A stretch of 64,000 nucleotides of DNA from JBBATK01 sp039810585 (lineage in GTDB: Bacteria > Bacteroidota > Ignavibacteria > Kapaibacteriales > NICIL-2), in assembly GCA_039810585.1 (NCBI GenBank), contig JBDHXF010000017.1, forward strand, positions 3,851-67,850, read 5' to 3'. The notes beneath the pieces were generated by a model. It saw nothing but the letters and a program-made list of their open reading frames with translations. It ran no database searches and was not told the origin of the DNA. Positions within the stretch are counted from its first letter, which is position 1, and each line of letters starts with the position of its first letter. Of the stretch, positions 1 to 8,197 are shown piece by piece. The position numbers were made by a program, and so were the translations under genes.

Positions 1-770
1 AGCAGTTGCCTTGCCAAACGCAATCCGTCGAGCGTATTGGTGTGAAAGGGACCAACTTCTATGAAGGGAATATCCCTGACGCTAACCCGACGTGCATCAT
101 CGCCAAACACGAGCACTTCAAGGGTGTCCTTCGGATACTTCGTAGAGATAAGCTCCGCAAGAGCCATCGCCACTTTCTTTGCGGGAGTGATACGATCTTC
201 GCCGTAGAGTACCATACTGTGGGAGATGTCGATCATGAGGACCGTTGCGCAGGACGACAAATGCTCGGTTTCGTGAACGCGGATGTCCTCCTCTTCCAAC
301 CGAAATCGTTCCAGTTCAGACTCACGGAGCAGTGCATTGCGCATGGTTTGACTGAGGTCGATGGACGAAGCCTGGTCGCCAAAGATATACGGGCGAGTCT
401 CGGGCAATGCTTCTATACCCTGGCCATTGTAAGGCGTTTCATGCTGACCAATATTCGACTTTCTGAGGCTACGAAATATCTCGTTCAGCGCATCGGTGCG
501 CAGCTTGCGGAGCGACTTCTGCGTAGCCTTCAACTTCCCGTCCTCGCCCTCCTCCACCAATCCTTGTGCCTTCAGTAGCCGAATGTAATCGTCCATTGTC
601 ATGTCCGATAACAGTCCGTAGCGTTCCTCCAGTTGTTGCATTAGCTCCAACGCTTGTTCGGCGTCCGCATTCACGTGAAGCAAGACGTAACTGAACATAT
701 CCAGCATTCGCCGTAGACGCTGCTCCTCAGTCTCCGAATCTGCCCGCCATTGTGAATATCGAAATTGCAT
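1..770 (-). CDS. VWA-domain protein, C-terminus outside window
   Basis: This reading frame stays open on the minus strand from an ATG at 768-770 to the window edge, so about 256 residues are visible and the C-terminus is missing. It begins MQFRYSQWR. A helical, charged N-terminal half of about 170 residues is followed by a von Willebrand factor A fold with the metal-ion-dependent adhesion site motif D-I-S-H-S (DxSxS) in VLMIDISHSM, and then a segment with ALAELISTKYPKDTLEVLVFG spacing typical of VWA strands. Family knowledge: such stand-alone cytoplasmic VWA proteins often partner with MoxR-type or Mg-chelatase-like AAA+ ATPases, but no partner is visible here. It lies 64 bp downstream of hslU on the same strand and could be co-transcribed. 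There is no strong Shine-Dalgarno. The VWA assignment is good; the cellular role is unknown. Confidence 0.8.
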   Translation of the reverse strand, partial: MQFRYSQWRADSETEEQRLRRMLDMFSYVLLHVNADAEQALELMQQLEERYGLLSDMTMDDYIRLLKAQGLVEEGEDGKLKATQKSLRKLRTDALNEIFRSLRKSNIGQHETPYNGQGIEALPETRPYIFGDQASSIDLSQTMRNALLRESELERFRLEEEDIRVHETEHLSSCATVLMIDISHSMVLYGEDRITPAKKVAMALAELISTKYPKDTLEVLVFGDDARRVSVRDIPFIEVGPFHTNTLDGLRLARQL

Positions 771-834
771 CAGTGGTCGCGTGAAGTGTTTAAACGGTTT
801 GGGTTTCCCGGATATGGTGTCCGTTGGTGCGCAC

Positions 835-2262
835 CTACAACATAAACTTACTCAGGTCTACATTTTGGGCAATGGCAGAAAGTCGTTCCTTCACCAAAGC
901 CGCGCTGAGATGCACTTCCGCACCCACCAGTGCGTCCGGAGCTTGAAACAGCTCTTCTTCCAGCACTGTGCTTAGCATGGTGTGTAATCGACGAGCGCCA
1001 ATATTGGTCACATTATCGTTTACTCGCGCCGCCGTCGCTGCTAACTCCTTGATGGCGTCGTCGTCGACAATCAACTGTACGCCTTCGCTGCCCAACAATG
1101 CCTGGTATTGTTTAATCAGTGCATGCTCCGGTTGTGTGAGAATACGAACAAAATCTGCTTCGGTGAGCGAGTGGAGTTCAACACGGATTGGAAAACGCCC
1201 CTGTAGCTCGGGGATGAGGTCGCTCGGTTTAGCCACATGGAACGCACCGGAGGCGATAAACAGGATATGATCGGTTTTCACCTGACCATATTTCGTGTTG
1301 ACGGTACTTCCCTCCACGATAGGCAACAAATCTCGCTGCACTCCTTCTCGTGATACATCCGGACCATGCCCACTGCCACCTTTGGATGCCACTTTGTCGA
1401 TTTCGTCAATAAAAACAATACCCGAGTTTTCCGCGCGGTGCAACGCATCCTTTACCACAGCATCCATGTCGATACGTTTGTCGAGTTCTTCCTCCAAGAG
1501 TTGCGCGCGGGCGTCCGAGATCTTCATGCTTCGCTTCTTGTTCTTCTTCGGAACGATGCCGGACAACATGTCGTGGATATTGATGCCCATATCGTCCAAA
1601 CCAATCGGCCCCATAACATGAAGGGCAGGCATGGAATCAACTTCCATCTCGAGCTCCACCACTTTGTCTTCCAAGGTCCCTTCATGCAGCATGAAGCGCA
1701 TCAACTCGCGCTGCTGACGGTTCTGCTGCTGATCTGAGCCGTCCGTCAATTCAAACGACACTCCGCCTGCCGGCGGCGGAACAAGCAGATCTAGCAAGCG
1801 CTCCTCCACCGCCTTCGCGGCCTCACGTCGAATTTCTTCACTGCGTTCGGCTTTGACCATGGAGACCGACTGTTCGATCAAATCGCGAATCATACCCTCC
1901 GCATCTCTTCCCACGTAGCCCACCTCCGTAAACTTGGTGGCCTCAACCTTTACAAAAGGAGCAGCTGCAAGTTTTGCCAGACGCCGCGCTATCTCAGTCT
2001 TTCCTACGCCCGTCGGCCCAATCATGATGATATTGTTGGGAACAATTTCCTCCCGCAAACTGCCTTGCACCTGCTGCCTGCGCCAACGGTTACGTAGCGC
2101 TATCGCAACAGCTTTTTTGGCTTCTCCTTGGCCAATCACGTACTTGTCTAACTCAGCAACAATGGCCGATGGGCTTAGCTGGTGTACAAGATCCACTGAG
2201 CTTGGAGCCGACTTCTCGGTTGCGCTATCACTCTGTTCTGCTTGAAAGTGTTCTGTGTTCAT
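835..2262 (-). CDS. hslU: ATP-dependent protease ATPase subunit HslU
   Basis: HslU is the hexameric AAA+ unfoldase that feeds substrates into the HslV peptidase in the cytoplasm. The 475-residue protein starts at the ATG at 2260-2262 (MNTEHF); an in-frame upstream ATG would add 18 residues unlike the family. The Walker A motif GPTGVGKT is at about residues 82-89, the pore-loop motif GYVGRD at 115-120, and Walker B IVFIDEID at about 282-289. A C-terminal sensor-2/docking region ends in KFML, and HslU C-termini insert into HslV. The charged, Gln-rich insertion around residues 150-245 matches the I-domain. hslV lies 130 bp upstream on the same strand, the usual hslV-hslU order. Length and motifs are normal, and nothing indicates damage. 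HslU and not ClpX is supported by the GYVGRD pore loop, the I-domain and the adjacent hslV. Confidence 0.97.
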   Translation of the reverse strand: MNTEHFQAEQSDSATEKSAPSSVDLVHQLSPSAIVAELDKYVIGQGEAKKAVAIALRNRWRRQQVQGSLREEIVPNNIIMIGPTGVGKTEIARRLAKLAAAPFVKVEATKFTEVGYVGRDAEGMIRDLIEQSVSMVKAERSEEIRREAAKAVEERLLDLLVPPPAGGVSFELTDGSDQQQNRQQRELMRFMLHEGTLEDKVVELEMEVDSMPALHVMGPIGLDDMGINIHDMLSGIVPKKNKKRSMKISDARAQLLEEELDKRIDMDAVVKDALHRAENSGIVFIDEIDKVASKGGSGHGPDVSREGVQRDLLPIVEGSTVNTKYGQVKTDHILFIASGAFHVAKPSDLIPELQGRFPIRVELHSLTEADFVRILTQPEHALIKQYQALLGSEGVQLIVDDDAIKELAATAARVNDNVTNIGARRLHTMLSTVLEEELFQAPDALVGAEVHLSAALVKERLSAIAQNVDLSKFML

Positions 2263-2392
2263 GGTGATGTGTGTTTCATAGTGAAAAAGGCTTGGAGCGG
2301 GCCTTGGCAAACGCACTGTTTAGGGTACTACTCTCCATCAATACTTGCAATCATCTTCGTGCGTAGTCATCCACAGCGTAACCTAGCCATTG

Positions 2393-2992
2393 CTATGCTG
2401 CGCTTGTGGCTGAAGATGGAGCTTTGGCATCAGCTGACAATTCCTCCACGCATAGATGCGAGTTTGTGTACACACAAATGTCGGCTGCGATACGGAGGGA
2501 TTCTTCAGTGATACGGCGTACGCTCATGTCCGTATGAGCCGCCAAGGCGCGAGCTGCAGCCAAGGCATAATTGCCGCCGGATCCAATAGCGATGATATTG
2601 TCGTCAGGAATAATCACGTCACCGGTCCCGGATATCAGGAGCAGCTCGCTGGTATTCATCACGAGAAGCATGGCCTCTAGCTGACGCAGATACTTGTCCG
2701 TACGCCACTCCTTTGCCAGCTCAACCGCACTCCGGTACAGATGTGCACGGTGCAGCTCCAGCTTTTCTTCAAATCGTTGGAGTAAGGTAAAGGCATCGGC
2801 GGTAGCGCCCGCGAAGCCGCAGAGAACACTGTCGTTATGCAAGCGACGCACCTTGCGGGCACTATGCTTAAGAACGGTGTTGTTGAAACTGACCTGACCG
2901 TCCGCTGCCATACACGCTTGGCCATCACGCAGCATGGCGACTACGGTAGTTGAGCGAACTTCAGGATACAATGAGGATCGTTTAGATTCCAT
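2393..2992 (-). CDS. hslV: ATP-dependent protease proteolytic subunit HslV
   Basis: HslV is the threonine peptidase of the HslUV complex, a bacterial relative of proteasome beta subunits. The 199-residue protein carries the catalytic pair Thr15-Thr16 in the segment RSTTVVAML, followed by the conserved ADGQV element and GFAGATADAFTL. The GSGGNYALAAARAL segment that helps bind the cation site is also present. Many HslV proteins begin Met-Thr-Thr, so that only Met is removed. Here 14 residues (starting MESKRSS) precede the nucleophile and would have to be cleaved autocatalytically or by another protease. There is no internal Met just before Thr15 to suggest a later start. About 20 extra Ala/Ser-rich residues follow the core. 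hslU follows 130 bp downstream. Confidence 0.97.
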   Translation of the reverse strand: MESKRSSLYPEVRSTTVVAMLRDGQACMAADGQVSFNNTVLKHSARKVRRLHNDSVLCGFAGATADAFTLLQRFEEKLELHRAHLYRSAVELAKEWRTDKYLRQLEAMLLVMNTSELLLISGTGDVIIPDDNIIAIGSGGNYALAAARALAAHTDMSVRRITEESLRIAADICVYTNSHLCVEELSADAKAPSSATSAA

Positions 2993-3139
2993 AGAGATGA
3001 TATCAATTCAGAATAAGGAGCGGGTCAATGACGAAAAGGCGTCTTCTACAGACAGTAACGATTGGCTGAGGTGTATGTTGTCAATCACGTTGTACTATCC
3101 TTCACGAGCTGACTATCGTTCAGGAGATTTTCAATACGT

Positions 3140-3155
3140 GCGCGGCAAGCCGCGC
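3140..3155. repeat. Intergenic GC-rich perfect hairpin
   Basis: A perfect 7-bp inverted repeat, GCGCGGC / GCCGCGC with a 2-nt AA spacer, lies between the end of the TMEM14-like gene (3207) and the start of hslV (2992). On the minus strand it sits in the 3' flank of the lolD-TMEM14 pair. No T-run follows on either strand, so it is not a textbook intrinsic terminator. Similar short palindromes occur at 9211, 38724-38771 and 45576-45630. Confidence 0.5.
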
Positions 3156-3206
3156 CTTGCGCTCAGCCGATAGTGAAGAACACGGGAAGTGGTGCAGAGC
3201 TCGCGT

Positions 3207-3560
3207 TCATCGGTTTTTCAGGAGATTCAGCACCATTGCCAGAGATACAACGCACATCACACTCAGTAGAGAGGCAATTGCACTGTGTTCCGGAGAGCCT
3301 GCAAACACCAATTTCCATGCATCTGCAGCTCGCCAGGCAAAACTGAGAGCAAACACGGATACTGCGGTGCGAAGTGCCATGTATGCCCAGAGAATTTTTC
3401 GCGAATTAAGAAGACTAAGAGCGGCCACTAGAATTCCTCCGCCTACACCGCCTACAAGGGAGATGGATGCGTGCATGGGACCAAGCCGGTATCCCAGAAT
3501 GCCTGTTGCGACCAGAAACACAGCGTACACGTAGCACAGTAAGAGAGGTGTTTTTTTCAT
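3207..3560 (-). CDS. TMEM14-like small membrane protein
   Basis: The 117-residue protein is predicted to be a four-helix membrane protein. It has hydrophobic segments at roughly residues 5-24, 30-51, 57-75 and 92-112, and a Gly-rich second helix (VGGVGGGILVAAL). This pattern and length resemble the Tmemb_14 (UPF0136) family, whose bacterial function is not established. Its start codon overlaps the stop codon of the LolD-type ATPase in an ATGA junction (3557-3560), so it is probably translationally coupled to that gene. That does not by itself make it a transporter subunit: it is far too short and lacks the FtsX/MacB permease layout of LolC/E. The family call is by topology and Gly pattern only. 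Confidence 0.65.
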   Translation of the reverse strand: MKKTPLLLCYVYAVFLVATGILGYRLGPMHASISLVGGVGGGILVAALSLLNSRKILWAYMALRTAVSVFALSFAWRAADAWKLVFAGSPEHSAIASLLSVMCVVSLAMVLNLLKNR

Positions 3561-4312
3561 ACAATGGCAGACGATCCACCCTCGGAACCCGCACGGTGCG
3601 TGGTTGATGACGAGGGTGTAGAAGGTGCAGAAACAATACGCCCGTCTCTCATATACACAATGCGCTGGGCAGCTGCCGCTACATCAGCACTGTGGGTGGC
3701 AATGACCATGGTGAGCGAGCGACGACCACGGATTTCGCGTAAGAGATCCAGGATGGCGTCTGTGTTGGCGGAGTCTAAATTTCCGGTTGGTTCGTCGGCA
3801 AAGAGTATGGTAGGTGTATTCACCAGTGCTCTCGCAATAGCTACCCGCTGCTGTTCCCCACCACTCAATTCCTGAGGCTTATGTTCCATCCGTTCCTTCA
3901 GGCCAACTTCGCTCAATAACTCTGTTGCCGACTCTCGAGCGTCACGAAAGGAACGACCCGCAATCAGCAGCGGCATCATCACGTTTTCCAGGGCCGTAAA
4001 CTCCGGCAGCAGTTGATGAAACTGGAAGATGAAGCCAACTTCTTCGTTTCGAAATTTGGCCAGTTCTGCAGCGGACAAATTTGCCAGTGTGCATTTCGAC
4101 TGGCGAATATCAAGCTCAACGCTGCCTGAGTCGGCTGAATCCAGACTGCCCAAGATGTGCAATAAGGTGCTTTTTCCGGCACCCGAAGGACCAACAATCG
4201 CCACAAATTCCTCCGCCTCGATGTCGATCGACACCCCATGCAACACCGTCGTGTCGTTTTCTCGAATCAAGGTGTAGGATTTCGAAAGATTTCGTGCGTG
4301 AATAATCGGCAT
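3557..4312 (-). CDS. lolD: LolD-type ABC transporter ATP-binding protein
   Basis: This is the ATPase subunit of an ABC transporter of the LolD/MacB/FtsE class, which powers periplasmic mechanotransmission such as lipoprotein release from the inner membrane. In the 251-residue protein, Walker A GPSGAGKS is at residues 41-48 and the Q-loop lies in FIFQFHQL (about 94-101). The signature LSGGEQQR is at 149-156, Walker B ILFADEPTG at 169-177, and the switch His in VIATHS. The class-typical stretch QLLPEFTALENVMMPL is present. A Ser/Thr/Ala-rich C-terminal tail of about 25 residues follows the core. No permease (LolC/E-like) gene is adjacent; the next gene, joined by a 4-bp overlap, is TMEM14-like. 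The exact substrate is uncertain, so the symbol marks the closest subfamily. Confidence 0.88.
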   Translation of the reverse strand: MPIIHARNLSKSYTLIRENDTTVLHGVSIDIEAEEFVAIVGPSGAGKSTLLHILGSLDSADSGSVELDIRQSKCTLANLSAAELAKFRNEEVGFIFQFHQLLPEFTALENVMMPLLIAGRSFRDARESATELLSEVGLKERMEHKPQELSGGEQQRVAIARALVNTPTILFADEPTGNLDSANTDAILDLLREIRGRRSLTMVIATHSADVAAAAQRIVYMRDGRIVSAPSTPSSSTTHRAGSEGGSSAIV

Positions 4313-4372
4313 GCAGGGCTAGACGGGCTGTGGTGTGACTCAAGCCGACAAATTTAGAGAGAAGGGCTAATT

Positions 4373-5797
4373 TTGTCCTCAATCATTTTTTGCACCGTGA
4401 ATACCATCTCTCTTCTTGGACACAGCGCCCAGCTGTTGCGCATCGTCCGTAAATCTCCGCAACCTGCCGACCTGCTCACCTCCTCGTATATGCGAGATCG
4501 CAAGTATATCGGTGCCAAAGATCGTCGCATCATCAGCGCAGTGGTCTTCCTAAGTATGCGCTGCCTTGGAACATCCGACGAGTTATGGGCACAGTTGCTT
4601 CTCCGAGAGCACCTATCCGGTGCATCAGATCATCCGGACCACGGATCTGTACTGTGCACGCTTTTGCTATCTGTGCGTCTTGGCACTCTCCCGGTGTTGA
4701 AAGCAATTCCGGAACTGGCTGAACCGGAATCTCAGGAGGTTCATGTCCGCTCGCTCGCCATCGCCTTTGCCCAACAGATCCTTTCGTGTAGCCTCGAAGA
4801 GGCTACGAATTATGTGGACGTGCTGCTCCGGCTGTATACAGAGGCAACTGCTCACGAATCGCTTCCATCCACTGCACTTCAAGCTTGTCTACCCGTGTGG
4901 ATCGTAGAACGTTGGGTAGGGCAAGGGAACAATGCATCAGAGATCGTGTCGCTCGGACGGTCGCTGCTACATCCCGCTCCACTCACCGTGCGTGTGCAGA
5001 CGATGCTCAACACACCCGATGCCGTCATGCAGCAGCTCAAGCTACTCGGAATTGCCGCTCACCGAGGCCGGCTGAGCCCGCATGCTATTGTCCTTGCTGA
5101 ACGTCAACAATTACAAAACCTTGATTTGTATCGTCACGGCCTCATCGAAGTACAAGACGAGAGTTCGCAGCTAGTTGCCTTCGCTCTGGATCCCGAACCC
5201 CAAGCACGAATTTTGGACGCCTGCTGTGGTGCGGGAGGTAAAAGTTTGCACCTAGCGTGCATGCAATCTGACCATGGTTTCATCCAGGCTTCCGATCTGG
5301 AAGCAAAGCGTATGCGGGAACTTGGAGCACGGGCGCAGCGAGCTCACCTTCATTCGATTCAGATTGCACCGCTGCACCAACGCAGTGAAGATGAGCGCAT
5401 GCGACTGCAGGCAAGTTTCGACTACGTACTTATCGATGCTCCCTGCACCGGCATGGGCACGGTGAGACGCAGTCCGATGCTCAAGTGGCGGCTTACTGCC
5501 GATTCCCTAGACAGGATGACGATGCGACAAACGGATATTCTTGACGAATACGCCCGCTACGTCAAACCCGGCGGCGTGCTGGTGTACGTTACATGTTCCT
5601 TGATGCGCGAGGAAAACGACATTCGAGTTGACGAATTCCTGCGCACTCACGATCAGTTCGTAGCGGATTCCATCGGTGTGCACTTTCCCAAACATGGTAT
5701 TCATCTGCCGGCAACCGACGGACACTGTGTATCACTCGACCCCTACCATCACGGCTCTGATGGATTCTTCATTGCCCGAATGCGTCGGCGTGAGTGA
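4373..5797 (+). CDS. RsmB/NOP-family rRNA (cytosine-C5)-methyltransferase
   Basis: This is an AdoMet-dependent RNA m5C methyltransferase of the RsmB/Nop2/Sun family; the likely target is 16S rRNA, by analogy. The N-terminal half (about residues 20-165) resembles the NusB-like helical RNA-binding domain of RsmB. The catalytic half has motif I DACCGAGGKS (282-291), the motif IV Cys in DAPCTG (355-360) and the nucleophile Cys in VTCS (406-409), so both cysteines of the two-Cys mechanism are present. The start is a TTG at 4373 preceded by the purine-rich AGAGAGAAGGG about 7 bases upstream. An in-frame GTG at 4397 is the alternative, and no ATG fits near the N-terminus. It diverges from the lolD gene across a 60-bp gap. 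Substrate position (C967 in E. coli RsmB) cannot be read from sequence. Confidence 0.9.
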   Translation: MSSIIFCTVNTISLLGHSAQLLRIVRKSPQPADLLTSSYMRDRKYIGAKDRRIISAVVFLSMRCLGTSDELWAQLLLREHLSGASDHPDHGSVLCTLLLSVRLGTLPVLKAIPELAEPESQEVHVRSLAIAFAQQILSCSLEEATNYVDVLLRLYTEATAHESLPSTALQACLPVWIVERWVGQGNNASEIVSLGRSLLHPAPLTVRVQTMLNTPDAVMQQLKLLGIAAHRGRLSPHAIVLAERQQLQNLDLYRHGLIEVQDESSQLVAFALDPEPQARILDACCGAGGKSLHLACMQSDHGFIQASDLEAKRMRELGARAQRAHLHSIQIAPLHQRSEDERMRLQASFDYVLIDAPCTGMGTVRRSPMLKWRLTADSLDRMTMRQTDILDEYARYVKPGGVLVYVTCSLMREENDIRVDEFLRTHDQFVADSIGVHFPKHGIHLPATDGHCVSLDPYHHGSDGFFIARMRRRE

Positions 5798-5861
5798 TCT
5801 TCTTTAAGCTACGTGGCGGTGACTTGAATCGGTTATTCGAAGCAGTTCTTCACACCATTGC

Positions 5862-6536
5862 ATGATGGCAGTACTTCACGGCACACACACACACATGAAC
5901 TCTATGATACGCTCAGTTGACTCTTCTTTCCCTCAACCACAGCGCACACCTGTGGTGATGTTTGATCTGGGAGGTGTGCTGTACCATATTGCTTTGCAGC
6001 GTACAAAGGATTGCTTCTCGTTGCTGGCAAACAAGGACGTGGACTTCAGTCTTCGTTCCCAGCACGAAGTCTTCGATCGATTCGAATGTGGAACCATCGA
6101 CGAAGACGAGTTCCGCAGTCAGTTACGATTAGCGTACTCGATGGAGGCAAGTGATGAAGACATCAATGCTGCATGGAATGCCCTGCTTGTGGGCTTAGAT
6201 CCTCGAGCACTTGGCTGGTTGCGTCGCGTTAAAGAGCATTTCCGTGTCGTACTTCTGTCCAACATCAACAGCATTCACTATCATCGCATCAAAGACGAAT
6301 GTGCCGAACTCTTTACGGAATTTGAGCACCTGTTTTTGAGCTTTGAGATCGGTCAACGGAAGCCCTGGCCAGCAATTTACCGTCATGTGTTAGACTCCAT
6401 GCAACTCCCCGCATCGTCCATCTTTTACCTCGACGACTCACCGCAACACATTGCAACGGCAACAGAAATGGGATTTGCTTGCGTACAAGTTCCGTCCATC
6501 GACGCGGTGCCCGGACTACTGTGGCCTGAACTCTGA
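5862..6536 (+). CDS. HAD-superfamily hydrolase (YihX-like subfamily)
   Basis: This is a cytosolic phosphatase-like HAD protein of the IA variant-3 group, similar in layout to YihX-type sugar-phosphate phosphatases. Motif I is MFDLGGVL (about residues 33-40). The nucleophile Asp is present, while the usual second Asp (DxD) is Gly, as is common in this subgroup. Motif II is the LLSN serine/asparagine stretch, motif III is the Lys in QRKPWPAIY, and motif IV is FYLDDS. A helical cap of about 70 residues sits between motifs I and II. The first ATG at 5862 gives 224 residues. Met12 (5895) and Met15 (5904) are also possible starts, because the first 30 residues are not conserved-looking. The gene is monocistronic between an rRNA methyltransferase and the convergent Yip1-domain gene. 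The substrate is unknown. Confidence 0.8.
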   Translation: MMAVLHGTHTHMNSMIRSVDSSFPQPQRTPVVMFDLGGVLYHIALQRTKDCFSLLANKDVDFSLRSQHEVFDRFECGTIDEDEFRSQLRLAYSMEASDEDINAAWNALLVGLDPRALGWLRRVKEHFRVVLLSNINSIHYHRIKDECAELFTEFEHLFLSFEIGQRKPWPAIYRHVLDSMQLPASSIFYLDDSPQHIATATEMGFACVQVPSIDAVPGLLWPEL

Positions 6537-6623
6537 GCTCGCCGGCTTGAAGACAATGGCAAAACACTCGCGAATGCGTGAGACTGTCTCCTTGGTCTTA
6601 AAATCCACTCTGTTGCACCCAGC

Positions 6624-7406
6624 TTAGTGAGCGGAGTTCATCAACATTTGGTAGCTGTAATAACTCAGCGTCGCACTGAACGCCAGGTGCACGGCAAAAC
6701 CGGCAAACCCGAGGAGTAGACCAAAGCGAAGGGAACGACCAAGAAATGACGCAGCCGAAATGCCGACCGCTCCATAGAACCATAGGCAAAAGAGATCAAA
6801 GCGTGCCGCTAGTTCTGTCCATACATGCTGATCCGGCCCGGAAAACAAAGGCGCCAGCGACAACCCGGCATTGATCCAGCCAAAGATGTTTGCACAGAGT
6901 GCCGAAACAAAGTATCCCAATGAAGTGATCACGGAGGCGTAGGAGCATATACCGAGGAAGGCAAGCATGCGCAAAGGTTCGGGACTTACTATGCGATGCA
7001 AAAGCCACATCATGAACGACATCAATCCAATGGAAACCAATCCGTATTGAATGAGAGAAGAGCCCAACACTTGCGTGAAGGGAAAGCTTGTCATTTCCAG
7101 AAGCGGAGCCTGACCGGCTGCCGCGCTATACGCATTCATAGCGTGCAGTGATTGAGAGCGTAAGGTCGGGTTGGCGAAGGTGAGCCAGGCACTGAGGGTA
7201 AAACTGACCGACACAAGCAAGGAACCTGCTGCAAAGATTTTAAACACGTTCGCACCACGCAAAGCGTCGAGGCGATGCGGTTGTGTCACGATTTGAGCGA
7301 AGCCGCGCAACCAAGCAAGTGATGACTGCCCGGCGGCAGAAGGAGGCGTTGGTGCCGAACCTTCGTGTATTTCTTCAAACTCGTCAAAACTCTGTGATTC
7401 ACTCAT
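6624..7406 (-). CDS. Yip1-domain integral membrane protein
   Basis: The 260-residue inner-membrane protein starts at the ATG at 7404-7406 (MSESQSF). The upstream 68 codons of the open frame overlap the preceding gene and look non-coding. An acidic, Pro/Ala-rich cytoplasmic N-terminus of about 40 residues is followed by five predicted membrane segments, near residues 60-80, 118-140, 153-178, 205-225 and 232-255. This is the arrangement of bacterial Yip1/YIF1-domain proteins, whose function is unknown. Its start overlaps the end of the class-I amidotransferase gene by 8 bp, so translation is probably coupled. It is the last gene of the lpxK - amidotransferase - Yip1 cluster. The family is assigned by topology rather than by a catalytic motif. 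Confidence 0.65.
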   Translation of the reverse strand: MSESQSFDEFEEIHEGSAPTPPSAAGQSSLAWLRGFAQIVTQPHRLDALRGANVFKIFAAGSLLVSVSFTLSAWLTFANPTLRSQSLHAMNAYSAAAGQAPLLEMTSFPFTQVLGSSLIQYGLVSIGLMSFMMWLLHRIVSPEPLRMLAFLGICSYASVITSLGYFVSALCANIFGWINAGLSLAPLFSGPDQHVWTELAARFDLFCLWFYGAVGISAASFLGRSLRFGLLLGFAGFAVHLAFSATLSYYSYQMLMNSAH

Positions 7407-8157
7407 GACCCGGTGCTCCCCCGTTTGTTTTTGACTTGATGAGATGATGGTAGCTCTCGCACTCTGCCAGAAAGTACTGTGCGACGCGTGACGAAAAAGG
7501 ATTCTCAAATTCCAATCGCTCCGGGTGCCATTGCACGGCGAGGATACCGGAACTCCCCTGCTCTGCGCCGCGCTCAAATGCTTCCACAATTCCATCCGGC
7601 GCGACGGCACTTTGCAGACAGCCCTCCGCCAAACGCTCCACCGCCTGATGATGCGCGCTGTTCACCTCGCCGTCCATAAGGCGCGTGATACGTCGGAGAA
7701 TGGTATCGCTCTCCACCTCGATAGCATGTCGCTCATCCTTGGCCTCGGTGGCTCGGTGTTCAAAACTTTGCGGTACATCAGCAGGAATGTCGACGATCAG
7801 ACTGCCACCCAGCGCTACGTTGATTAATTGCGCTCCGCGGCAGACACCGAGAATGGGCATTGCTACTGACTGTGCGACATCAAAAAGGGCAAATTCGAGA
7901 TCGTCTCGCACGGCATCCGTGTGACAACGATGAGCTTCGTCGTGTTTGGCATAACGCTCCGGTTCGACGTCTGAACCACCGGTGAAGAGGATTCCGTCGC
8001 ACTGCCTCAAAGCGTCGAGTGATGCCTCTCGACCTCGTTCACCAAACACCTTCCAACAATCAACTATCTGTATGTCGTTATGGTGCTCACGGAGCCACTG
8101 TTCATAGAGTTCGTACTTGGTACTGCCGGATGCGCGGGAAATTGCAATGGAAATCAT
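7399..8157 (-). CDS. Gamma-glutamyl-gamma-aminobutyrate hydrolase-like class I amidotransferase (C26)
   Basis: This is a class-I glutamine amidotransferase-like hydrolase of peptidase family C26 (PuuD/YvdE type), expected to cleave gamma-glutamyl amides in the cytoplasm. The 252-residue protein starts at ATG 8155-8157 (MISIAIS). The oxyanion-strand motif ILFTGGSDVEP (about 56-66), nucleophile elbow GVCRGAQ with Cys106, and the QWHPE motif with His211 and Glu213 form an intact catalytic triad. The substrate is probably a gamma-glutamyl compound but is not proven; no putrescine-utilisation genes are nearby. It lies 40 bp downstream of lpxK on the same strand and overlaps the next gene by 8 bp, so it seems to sit in one operon with a lipid A kinase and a membrane protein. 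No functional link between the three is known to me. Confidence 0.85.
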   Translation of the reverse strand: MISIAISRASGSTKYELYEQWLREHHNDIQIVDCWKVFGERGREASLDALRQCDGILFTGGSDVEPERYAKHDEAHRCHTDAVRDDLEFALFDVAQSVAMPILGVCRGAQLINVALGGSLIVDIPADVPQSFEHRATEAKDERHAIEVESDTILRRITRLMDGEVNSAHHQAVERLAEGCLQSAVAPDGIVEAFERGAEQGSSGILAVQWHPERLEFENPFSSRVAQYFLAECESYHHLIKSKTNGGAPGHE

Positions 8158-8197
8158 GGAGTGTTTGAAGCTGAGACAAGCAGTACACGCTGCGCAC

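Noticed and set aside
6..578. A 190-codon plus-strand frame at the left edge
   Set aside because: It is antisense to the VWA protein, whose minus-strand frame has the DxSxS metal site and stays open to the window edge.
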